Of a DNA stretch of 64,000 nucleotides, positions 47,282 to 55,452 are shown piece after piece. The DNA is taken from contig MJCC01000005.1 of assembly GCA_001766655.1 (NCBI GenBank), positions 1 to 64,000 on the forward strand. Direction: 5' to 3'. Both the position numbers and the translations under genes were made by a program. Each line of letters begins with the position of its first letter. The stretch's first letter is position 1. The stretch comes from Phytomonas francai (lineage: Eukaryota; Euglenozoa; Kinetoplastea; Trypanosomatida; Trypanosomatidae). A model generated the notes under the pieces. It made no database searches and was not told where the DNA came from. It saw nothing but the letters and a program-made list of their open reading frames with translations.

Positions 47282-48559
47282 TTAAATAAAGGAATGACAC
47301 TTATGTGCCTGGACATCGAATACCAACTCGCCTGATGTGAAGTCGGAAAAGGTTTCCATGTTGATCGTGTCATAGAACGTTTTGGATATAAATTGAATAA
47401 CATCTTCGACCTGTGAAGAATCGTTAATGAACATGAGGCCGCCGCCACCCGACGGGGCCCGCTGCCTCCCGGCCTCACTGGCTCCTTCATCCCCTACCGG
47501 AGCGCGTTTTGGCGTCCGAAGGACGGTGCTCTCGTCACTCGTTTGGATCACCACGAAGGTCCACTCCGCCAGGGGCCGCGTCTGGGGGACATGCCAGCGC
47601 ACCTCGTTAACGGAAAGACGGACGTCAAGTTCGAGCCCCACCTCTCCCGGCTGGAGTCGAGCGGCGGGTGGGGCGCCAAACCCTTCGGAGCCCGCTCGAG
47701 CCGAGTTCGGGCTTCCATGGGGGAGGGGCAGAGTGGAGCTATTTCTTTCGTGGATCTCCGGAAAGACAGGCTCATATTCCATTCGCCCGCTGTTAAGTTC
47801 CTTCCTCGTCGTTGCAGCCTCCATAACGGTAAAGCCAGTTCCAAAGCTATTTGGATTGCTACTAGAACTGTTGGGGGAGCTGCAGACGACCCCTTGTTGG
47901 CTTTGAACCCGCATGCGCCGCTCCGATTGTTCACGGCGTGATTGTTCAACAATGGCCGTTATCTCTTTCAAAGCCCGTTCATATGCGGGCAGGATGGTGG
48001 GATTATGAGTTTCGCACACAACAATCTGGATATCGCCAAGTTTGTGAACCAGCTGTGTCACGGGCACTACGAGGGGCTGTTCATGAACTCGCCGTAAGGC
48101 TGCCAATTGTTCCTCTTGAGCCGCGTCAAATGACTGTGGGATATCTGGAAATACATCAGCTTCTCTAACGTTGTCTATAACCGTGTCATTAGTGCTGCTT
48201 CCTATGCTCGTGGTTTTGCCTAAGAAGCCCATAACGGCAGAGAAAACCGCGGTAGCGGCTGGTAAAGCAGCGGCAAGACTAGAATTTGGAGCGCTTGTAG
48301 GATTCCATCCGGAGCGCGGCGAGCGCTTGAGGGGGGCCGGATGCGGTGCCACTGGTGCGTGAAATTCGATCACGTATAAAATCGTATATAGGAGCGATGG
48401 AAGTGCCGATGGAGTCACACGTATTGGATAACGACCTAAATATGATGAAGGTAGGGATGAATCTGAAGCCCCCGTCGGGGAGGCTACCGGACCCTGTGGT
48501 GAGCTGCCTCTAGAGTTACCTTTTTTGTAGGCTACATAGTTGAATTTATGGTAGTTCAT
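47282..48559 (-). CDS. Unrecognised protein, 425 aa
   Basis: Clean frame with ATG at 48559. A short ordered N-terminus with a helix-strand element (ALPSLLYTILYVIEFHAP, about 51-68) is followed by Ser/Pro-rich linker. A helical stretch comes at about 145-205 (AAQEEQLAALRRVHEQ, ALKEITAIVEQSRR). The C-terminus pairs a strand (EWTFVVIQ, about 337) with a helix and final strand (VEDVIQFISKTFYDTI...ELVFDVQ). The split order helix-strand at the front and WxxxV plus helix at the end faintly recalls HORMA-type proteins such as ATG101, but no motif clinches this. Hypothetical. Confidence 0.75.
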   Translation of the reverse strand: MNYHKFNYVAYKKGNSRGSSPQGPVASPTGASDSSLPSSYLGRYPIRVTPSALPSLLYTILYVIEFHAPVAPHPAPLKRSPRSGWNPTSAPNSSLAAALPAATAVFSAVMGFLGKTTSIGSSTNDTVIDNVREADVFPDIPQSFDAAQEEQLAALRRVHEQPLVVPVTQLVHKLGDIQIVVCETHNPTILPAYERALKEITAIVEQSRREQSERRMRVQSQQGVVCSSPNSSSSNPNSFGTGFTVMEAATTRKELNSGRMEYEPVFPEIHERNSSTLPLPHGSPNSARAGSEGFGAPPAARLQPGEVGLELDVRLSVNEVRWHVPQTRPLAEWTFVVIQTSDESTVLRTPKRAPVGDEGASEAGRQRAPSGGGGLMFINDSSQVEDVIQFISKTFYDTINMETFSDFTSGELVFDVQAHKCHSFI

Positions 48560-49022
48560 TTTCTCGAGCCACGTCCCTCTGATATTTAGAATGGAAGCTC
48601 TTGTCTATGTCTATAGTTATAGCAGCAAATCATGCACTTTATTGCCACGTATTGAGAATTTTATCTTTTTTTTTTGCAAACAAACAGAGTGTTTACTATG
48701 GAGGAAGGCATTTTGGGAGAATTGTCGTAGTTGAATTTTAAGCGCAAGACGCAAATTGAGAGCTCAGAGGAAAGCAAGAAGAAACGTCCGAGAGGTAAGG
48801 TAACGCATAGGAGAGAGGAGGGGTGCAGGTAATGCATGGGATCTTGAGTTTGTGAATTTACTAAGATCACCACAATTTATAGTTGGGTAAAGGTAATGTT
48901 AAATCATTATAGTAGCAAGAAGAAAATAAAGGTCTTGATATCATTACAAGAATATCACCATTCCTATATTCTTTTCGCACTAACCCCCCCCCCCCCCCTC
49001 CTTTATTTCCACACATCTTTTC
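48560..49022. other. Intergenic region with poly-C run
   Basis: About 460 bases. A run of 15 C at 48984-48998 lies just past the DUF167 stop, in its likely 3' UTR (as poly-G in the transcript). Confidence 0.65.
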
Positions 49023-49589
49023 TTAATCTGACACCTTCTCCAATAGACAAGCCAGCTCCCATTCCGAACCAGGGAACTCCACTTCTAATAGCTTAGATCG
49101 AGATGTCGTGCCGCGTGCAAGACGAACTGCGACACGAGTTGGTGGTAGGAACACATTTTCGCTTGTGTTAGTGGTACCACTTTTGTCCTTCAGGTCACCT
49201 ATTTCAGCCCGACATTTGGACTTTTTCGTGCCTCTTCCTTTTGTTTTCTTTGAGGATCCGGAAGTGCCCTTCTTTGCTGCATCATCACCCGTCACAGGAA
49301 GGTCAGTGAAGGTGGGTTTAGACGCAGTGTGTGAGGGATGGGCAAAAAGCTTTTCAGGAGAGAAAGGAAAACCCCCAAGCTCCTTCATGCCTGTTTCCAA
49401 GGTTTCTTGCATGAAATCTACCAGTTCTTTGTTGGCTTGACCTTCCACCGGGGGGGCCGCCAAGCGAATTTCCAGGGCCTCATCGGAGGAATTTGCAACT
49501 GAGGCGAAGTTTGTTACCTTAGAACCTGGTTTGGCTCGAACGGCTATGGTATATACACCTGGTCTAAGGACTTTAATAAATGAGGCCAT
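49023..49589 (-). CDS. DUF167/YggU-family protein with internal insertion, 188 aa
   Basis: The DUF167 fold is small (about 75-100 residues) and of unknown function. The front half is clear: YTIAVRAKPGSKVTNFA (about 14-30), then LEIRLAAPPVEGQANKELVDFM, where PPVxGxAN is the family hallmark. The back half, VAVRLARGTTSRSKLLEVEF (about 151-170), has the family's xRGxTSRxK pattern. Between them a Lys/Ser-rich insertion of about 60 residues (about 85-145, with KKTKGRGTKKSK) doubles the usual size. ATG at 49589 starts right before the fold. The insertion may be a nuclear or RNA-interacting loop (inference). Confidence 0.9.
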   Translation of the reverse strand: MASFIKVLRPGVYTIAVRAKPGSKVTNFASVANSSDEALEIRLAAPPVEGQANKELVDFMQETLETGMKELGGFPFSPEKLFAHPSHTASKPTFTDLPVTGDDAAKKGTSGSSKKTKGRGTKKSKCRAEIGDLKDKSGTTNTSENVFLPPTRVAVRLARGTTSRSKLLEVEFPGSEWELACLLEKVSD

Positions 49590-49966
49590 ATTTTGTCGCT
49601 TAGCATTCCTTCACTTGTACAACCCCAATTACCTTAAAAGGAAAAAATGTGCGGTTTCGAAAAGTTCACCGAATGCGCCTCTTTCTTTACCCTCCCCCCC
49701 CCCCCTCCCTCCCTTTCTTTCCAGAAAGAGAAATGATACGCAATGATCCAATCACTAAAACGGAGGAGGGGGGGGGAGGGGGAGGAAATAAATACATGGC
49801 ATTTTTATCAATACTTAATGCCAGCATCTTGGCACTGCCATAAGTAATGTTACACAAAGCCATTAGAAAAAGCAAACCTGTCTCACCAAGATCCAAGCAA
49901 GGAAGGCGAGACATTTTTGTTTGATAAATCACTCAAAGTGTTCCTATTTCCCCATTTTCGACTTCA
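49590..49966. other. Intergenic region with complementary C-rich and G-rich tracts
   Basis: About 380 bases. A C/T tract at 49690-49721 and a G/A tract at 49762-49787 lie 40 bases apart and are mostly complementary. On the coding strand the G/A tract reads as a pyrimidine stretch, which could feed SL addition for the DUF167 gene. Confidence 0.65.
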
Positions 49967-51316
49967 CTATTTCATCTTGGCGTACGTGTCTTCTGGTGTC
50001 ATACTCACGTAATTGTCCTCGGAGGGGATGTACCTGTCTTCGTCCTCCTTCCCCTCCCTAAGCGTGTACTGTGGTACGGGGTAGGGGGTTTGCCTATCGT
50101 GCAGCTTCTCTCGCCTGCGGACTGGGTAGGGCACATCCGCGTAGGCCATGTCGTTCTCATTCGCCTCTTCCAACAGAGCTGGTTTTTCCTTCACCAGTGG
50201 CTCTGCGATCTCCTCCGGGGTCGCGGGGCGCTCCGAAAAGACTGCACGCACGCCGTAGGGGTAGTCTTTTTCGTACTCAAAGCGGCGCACGTACCTCGCG
50301 CGGCGGTCCTCTTCCGTCGTTTCTGCGTGGAACATATCGCCCGGGAGGAGGACCGTCGCGACCCTCGTCTGGCCGTGGTGGTAAAGCTCAGGCTGCACCA
50401 CACGCGGCGTGTCCCGGTTTGACTTCTTTAGAACTTCCTCAAACGTCGGGCACTCGTTCGCGAGCTCAGACATAATCACAACGTTAGGGGTCGGCATGTC
50501 CATAATCCCAGCGTTAAAGCGCGCCATCCCCTCCATCGGCGAGACCCACGCCAGCTTCTCGCCCACGGTGGTGATGGTGTACTGAACGTCGGGAATCTTT
50601 TCGAACGGGATCAGGTAGACTAGGTTATCAAACCGAAAGGTCTCCGAGATCGGCGTGATGATTTTACGAAACGGAATGAACTGCGAGAGGGACGTCTCCA
50701 TCGGCAATTCCAGGATATCCACCAGATTCTTTATCGCCTTGGGCCTAGAATGGACGATGAGATGCCACTTACCAGGGCCTGGGGGGCCCTCCACCTCCGC
50801 CAGGCCACCCCCCTCCTTCGGGATTACCAGCAGGTTTGTAAAGCTGAATAATGCCCTCATCGCGGTGAGGCGATGGTCCAGATCCGGCCACTGCGAGGTC
50901 ACGCCACGACGACGCAGAATCTTCTTCCAGTCCTCGCTGCTGTCCTCGATGGAGACAGGAAAGGAGGGAAGGACGAACTGATCCTTCACTAAACGCAGCT
51001 TGCTTTCGCGATACAGCATGAGAATCTTGTAGTCGTTGTCCTCCCCGGCCTGGACGATTTCAGGGTTGATGTGCTTGTTTTTGGCGACCACGACGGCGGT
51101 GGCGGCGCGGCGGGCCGGGATGGGCTCGCCAAGCTTTGGTTTCTCTCCGTACTCGCGGTCCGCGAAGGGGACGGGGGTCGACCAGAACTCCTTGAATTGC
51201 TCTTTATAGGGGCTTATGGAGGCCTCAAAGAGGGGGTGGGACATGCCTGGTTTGGCCCGAAAAGACGGGCTTTCATTGGAAACATTGAGAAGCAAACGGG
51301 CCAACGTTCGTCGCAT
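49967..51316 (-). CDS. Nudix-fold protein, NUDT19-like, with lost Nudix box, 449 aa
   Basis: NUDT19/RP2 proteins are CoA diphosphatases. Shared features here: ARRAATAVVVA (about 68-78), a strand plus QFVLPSFPVSIEDSSEDW (about 113-130, the family's HVFPGGVLDxAD..W), and downstream FIPFRKIITPISETFRFDNLVYLIPF (the family's TP...RFDTxFLL) and LAWVSPMEGMARF (QWLSPxEA). Where the catalytic box should read REAFEEAG, the sequence is RALFSFTN (154-161), so the metal-binding Glu residues are gone. The N-terminus (MRRTLARLLLNVS) looks mitochondrial, and the last ~90 residues are a charged tail. Likely a structural or RNA/ribosome-bound protein rather than a hydrolase (inference). Confidence 0.8.
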   Translation of the reverse strand: MRRTLARLLLNVSNESPSFRAKPGMSHPLFEASISPYKEQFKEFWSTPVPFADREYGEKPKLGEPIPARRAATAVVVAKNKHINPEIVQAGEDNDYKILMLYRESKLRLVKDQFVLPSFPVSIEDSSEDWKKILRRRGVTSQWPDLDHRLTAMRALFSFTNLLVIPKEGGGLAEVEGPPGPGKWHLIVHSRPKAIKNLVDILELPMETSLSQFIPFRKIITPISETFRFDNLVYLIPFEKIPDVQYTITTVGEKLAWVSPMEGMARFNAGIMDMPTPNVVIMSELANECPTFEEVLKKSNRDTPRVVQPELYHHGQTRVATVLLPGDMFHAETTEEDRRARYVRRFEYEKDYPYGVRAVFSERPATPEEIAEPLVKEKPALLEEANENDMAYADVPYPVRRREKLHDRQTPYPVPQYTLREGKEDEDRYIPSEDNYVSMTPEDTYAKMK

Positions 51317-52409
51317 GAGCTTTAGGTGGGTCGAAAAAAAGTTAAATGTACAAGGGTTCTGTGAAAAGTTAGTATATATATGAAATAAGTAAATAAGTAA
51401 ATAGTTTTTAAGTGTTTTTCTTTTTTTTTTTTGGAAAAAATCTAATCTGTATATCCCCTACTTTTTTCTACCAAATTAAATTCCACTTACTGGGCTACTA
51501 TATAAATATATAAATAGACGTATATAAAAATGTATATGAAAATAAGAATTAAATTAAACGGGTACTATCGTTTTGTTGAATAGATACAAGCTGGCTGCTG
51601 TCAAGACAAAGCTATACTTCGCAAGAAGTGCGTCTTCATCAGGTCTGGATACAAGCATAAACCTAAATTGGGATGCCGAAATGTGTAGTGTTAAGTTATT
51701 ATTTTCCGTTAAAAGGCGGGGAGGGGGTCGGGTAAATACATACATTCGAAACGCGAACGCCCCTTCTGTTTGGGCTGGAAATGTATTAAAAAAAGATAAA
51801 CGCCCCGATTCAATGTTTCTATTTGTTTGCCTCTTTCCACCAAGTAAATGTTCCTCTTTCTTTTTTTCGTTATCCGTTTGATCATAGAATGCGGTGTAAG
51901 GAGCAAATTAGTAGAACCTTTTAGACAATCTCTTTCATATTGTGTATAAAGTACGGAAATGAGGTTGCAAACACCTCCTTGATTCGCGAACCCTGGTAAG
52001 CATGGCGATCCCTTCAACATGCAGGAAGCTCTACTTCAAAGAATGCTTACTTGAATTGGTATTATTATTATTTTCTCCCTTTTTTATTATAGCCTAAACT
52101 GTCTTAAACCCTAAAAAGGCTCAACCTTTACCTTTCTCTACACCTCCTAGTTATACATATATGTGTAGGTTTAACTATATATAGCGATGACTTTACTTCA
52201 TAAAATTCATTCCGATCCCTTTGTTGTGCGTCGTTTGTTATGCCACTCATGTTTATTCGTCTTGTTCATTCCCTCGAGACAACGAACCTGACAGCTCGAG
52301 AGACAAGAAGCCGTGCCTGCAAAAGTATTCATCGCCTTTCCTATGCCTACTTTTATTAGATCGCCCTATTCCCTCCCTCCCCCTCCCCTTCCTGACCCGC
52401 AGCCCTTTC
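51317..52409. other. Intergenic region
   Basis: About 1.1 kb, AT-rich at first and turning GC-rich near 52370. Short frames are present (51554-51745, 51573-51881) but none looks real. Confidence 0.6.
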
Positions 52410-52782
52410 CTAGTCCGAGAAGCGCGAGCGGGAGAGGATCTCGCGGCGGCGCGAGCGTCGCGTCCGCTCGTTCCGCTCCAGCCCCGAGATCCGCTGTCGG
52501 CGGGGGGCGTTTCGGCCCTTCGCGCCGCCGCGGGCGGGCGTCTCGCGGCGCCTGCGACGGCCGTCGGCGGGGGGGTCNNNNNNNNNNNNNNNNNNNNNNN
52601 NNNNNNNNNNNNNNNNNNNNNNNNNNNNNNNNNNNNNNNNNNNNNNNNNNNNNNNNNNNNNNNNNNNNNNNNCCCTCGCGCGCGGACGGGGGGGTGGGGG
52701 GCCGGCGGCGGCGGCGGCGCAGGTCCTTGGCGATGCCCTGCTCCCGGATGACGTCGGCGAGGGGGCGGTCGATAATCTCCAT
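52410..52782 (-). CDS. Arg/Pro-rich basic protein interrupted by an assembly gap
   Basis: ATG at 52782 opens with MEIIDRPLADVIREQGIAKD, then a run of Arg and a Pro/Arg stretch up to the N block. The short acidic-hydrophobic head resembles UAP56/Sub2-binding motifs (LxDxI) found at the ends of mRNA export adaptors, followed by an Arg-rich body; that likeness is weak. Past the gap the most protein-like frame contains RGGAKGRNAP and ends RSRRREILSRSRFSD with TAG at 52410. That frame is out of phase with the ATG if the gap is exactly 95 bases, so the true gap length probably differs, or the other frame (ending at 52366) applies. Local GC is far above the surroundings. Confidence 0.5.
52578..52672. 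other. Assembly gap (95 N)
   Basis: Run of N inside an extremely GC-rich, low-complexity segment, likely a stretch that did not sequence or assemble. Confidence 1.
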
Positions 52783-52980
52783 CGGGCGTACGGAGGGGGG
52801 TGTGACGCGGTTCGGCTCACGTGCGCCAAAGAGCGTGGATGCTTGGGTAGTGAGAAGAGAAATCTACAATAAATAGGGGGGAGAGAACTCTGTAACATGT
52901 CAATGGAGACAGAACCATGGAACTGCAGAATGTAACAGGAATAGGGAATGTTCATAAGACGCGTCTTTTTTACACTAGTT

Positions 52981-55056
52981 TTAAGATCCTTCAATGTATT
53001 CGCTGAGATCCTTCAGCTTCCCGCTTAATACACCACTTCCCTTTGTTTGGGCCATTCCAAAGGGATTTCCCAAGACTTCCCACGCTAGCTGGCCACCTTC
53101 CCCACCACACCCGGTAGCGCGGATAACAATACCGTTGACACCAACGCCATCAACGGCAGTAAGCCCTGAAAAGCTTCGAGGAAAGCCGAGGAGGAGGTGG
53201 GGTATCTCAATTAATGAGCATTCCATTAGACCCTCCTTTTTGTGAACCCCTGAAAAGTCAAGTGGATGAGCCGAACTCTTCCTTTCTTCCGGGATCGCAT
53301 CAGACAACCTTGACCCTTTTTTGCCCTTCCACTCTACCAGGAAAAGAATAGAGGACCATGGTTCACCAGCTTGCTCGGCCTTTATGGTATCTGGCAGTAT
53401 AAGCAAAACTACACCTTGCACACTACACGAATCATTCCTAGACTGGCAGGCTCGCTCAACGACTTTCACGACATCCATACACCACGACAAATGCGCGAGG
53501 CACCTAAGAAATTCGAAGGAGAGCTTCTGCGCGAGGCTAACACAATGCTTAGGATTCATAGAGGTGGCTGAGTGGCTGCTTGTGAGGTCAGGCTTCCCCT
53601 CCTGAGAAAGGAATAGCTCGACAGGATTTCCATGACTTTTCAAACACATCGGAAAGAAAAGAGGAATCAGTGTTTCGGTGATAATAAATTCCCAGTTCAC
53701 TGCCGCGCGTAGTTCTTTCTGAGGTGGGCTTTGGGAAGGTCCTTGCTGATCGCGAAAGAAGTTCTTAGCACGTTCAAAAAGGTTTCCCGCCTGCGGTTCC
53801 GAAACCCCCGCTAACCAACAACTCCCGTCTAGAGGGGTAGGAAAGGCCTCAGTACAACGAAAGGAGATGAGTGGTCCCCCTTTGCAGAGTACTACACTTT
53901 GGCAGCCTTCTACCTTCTCTTCCGCCTCCGTTTTAACGCGCTTTCCATCAGAAGTGGCGTTGGAATCGATCAGCGCGCCATCTAACTCTTTTTCCTTCCA
54001 ACCGACCCTGATTCCTAACCCTGTATGGAAGACAAAATGATGGTCGGGGCTGTTTACGGTGCTGATTGTTGTGGAGGAATTTTCAGCGTAATTACGAGGT
54101 CGAATTGAGAAATGTATGCCGTGATGAAATGCAGTTCTTTTTGAGGGGCTTTTACATTCTTTAGGGTCAATAAAGCACGGGCGGTATTGATGGAGCTGGA
54201 AGGAGGCTGCGTGACTTCGACCAGGAAACTGCAGGATTAAAAGCGCTTGGGCAAGGGTGTGAAGAATCAGCTGTCCGTCGTTATCAAGCGAATTATTTTT
54301 CAAATTAAGAAGAGGGCTTGGGGTTGCGCTATCTAGGCCTTGCAGCTTATCCATCTCATTATTTGCAAGGTTTGACGACGATGCAGGAGGGGATCGCTTA
54401 ACAAATGCTGGATTGGAATGCTTTGGTTCAGGGTTAGTGGCGGTAGAAGCGCTATCTTCCATGCGATTATGGAGGGGGTTTTCGTCGGTCGACGGAGGTA
54501 TTGTCTGACTTGCAGCGTGAAAGGCCGACCAATACGGAGGGATACCAAAGTCTTGCTCGAAGGCGAGAAGAATAGCGTGTGAATCGGCTGAGAAATTCGT
54601 TTGAGTGGGTGGTGGAGTTGGAAAGAGAGAGTACCCTGATAGATCGACAGCTTCCGTGCTCATGCACGGATCCTCAACGTAATCATTTTGCTTTATGGGA
54701 TGTGGTGAAACCTCTGTTGTTTTGGATAGATCCGCTTGTGAATGCATCTTTGTATGCTCGTTATTATTCGTTATTCCGTTCGTTTTGTTTGCATATGTTT
54801 CCAACCGATTAGGGGCTTTCTTATTATTACCTCCCTCCGGTGGAAATAGTGCTTCATGGATAAGGGCGGGTAGTGGCGTGCTGAAGCGTACGGAAGAAAC
54901 GGCACGCCCTAGTATATTCTGAGAGCTAATACCAGCATAGGGATGAGTCGTATCCCCGATTAGATTCAATGCTTCACAATGAGAGGATAAACACACGTAG
55001 GGGCCACCTCTGAGCTTTTGCGGTGTTGACGAAGAAGAAGGACCTGGTTGCATCAT
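52981..55056 (-). CDS. Unrecognised protein, 691 aa
   Basis: Clean frame with ATG at 55056 (a second ATG follows at once). The N-terminal 250 residues are polar with a few ordered parts; an early hydrophobic-aromatic stretch (GGPYVCLSSHCEALNLIGD, about 17-35) may be a strand-helix unit. The C-terminal ~430 residues look folded, with alternating strands and helices (LILHTLAQALLILQF, HHFVFHTGLGIRVGW, VLCKGGPLISFRCTEAF, WEFIITETLIPLFF, GVVLLILP, SSILFLVEW). No Cys/His metal site and no membrane span. No known family comes to mind; hypothetical. Confidence 0.78.
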   Translation of the reverse strand: MMQPGPSSSSTPQKLRGGPYVCLSSHCEALNLIGDTTHPYAGISSQNILGRAVSSVRFSTPLPALIHEALFPPEGGNNKKAPNRLETYANKTNGITNNNEHTKMHSQADLSKTTEVSPHPIKQNDYVEDPCMSTEAVDLSGYSLFPTPPPTQTNFSADSHAILLAFEQDFGIPPYWSAFHAASQTIPPSTDENPLHNRMEDSASTATNPEPKHSNPAFVKRSPPASSSNLANNEMDKLQGLDSATPSPLLNLKNNSLDNDGQLILHTLAQALLILQFPGRSHAASFQLHQYRPCFIDPKECKSPSKRTAFHHGIHFSIRPRNYAENSSTTISTVNSPDHHFVFHTGLGIRVGWKEKELDGALIDSNATSDGKRVKTEAEEKVEGCQSVVLCKGGPLISFRCTEAFPTPLDGSCWLAGVSEPQAGNLFERAKNFFRDQQGPSQSPPQKELRAAVNWEFIITETLIPLFFPMCLKSHGNPVELFLSQEGKPDLTSSHSATSMNPKHCVSLAQKLSFEFLRCLAHLSWCMDVVKVVERACQSRNDSCSVQGVVLLILPDTIKAEQAGEPWSSILFLVEWKGKKGSRLSDAIPEERKSSAHPLDFSGVHKKEGLMECSLIEIPHLLLGFPRSFSGLTAVDGVGVNGIVIRATGCGGEGGQLAWEVLGNPFGMAQTKGSGVLSGKLKDLSEYIEGS

Positions 55057-55287
55057 GCATATTCTTGATTTTTATAATACAACGAAGTACCAGCTTTTAT
55101 AATTGGTATTTTCTTACACTTCGTTTTATTGCTAGCTTAGCTGGGCATATGTTTGCTAAATATATCAACAAAACGCGGAAATAATGCATAGCGATAGCAG
55201 TATTTAGCGTTACAAAACATAAGTAGTCTAGCAAGCAGGAGGATCTCTGATCCTTTGCGACTATGGAATCTGAGTAGAAGGCACCCA

Positions 55288-55319
<32 letters not shown>

Positions 55320-55452
55320 ATCATACTTTTATACCTTTCCTCAAACAGTGCGCAAGGTATGAAAGCTTGCGTTTTCAAGAAAGCAAACACAGCCTCTCAA
55401 GGGACTTTCTGAGCGTGAGGAACGCAGGAAATCAATAATACCGAGTTCATTT
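55057..55452. other. Intergenic region with (TA)n repeat
   Basis: About 400 bases, AT-rich, with a TA run at 55293-55320. No gene. Confidence 0.65.
55293..55320. repeat. (TA)n microsatellite
   Basis: Pure TA run in the spacer downstream of the helicase. Confidence 0.9.

Noticed and set aside
52221..52876. + strand frames across the N run
   Set aside because: They run only because N bases and high GC leave no stops; the - strand ATG frame is more protein-like and agrees with array direction.
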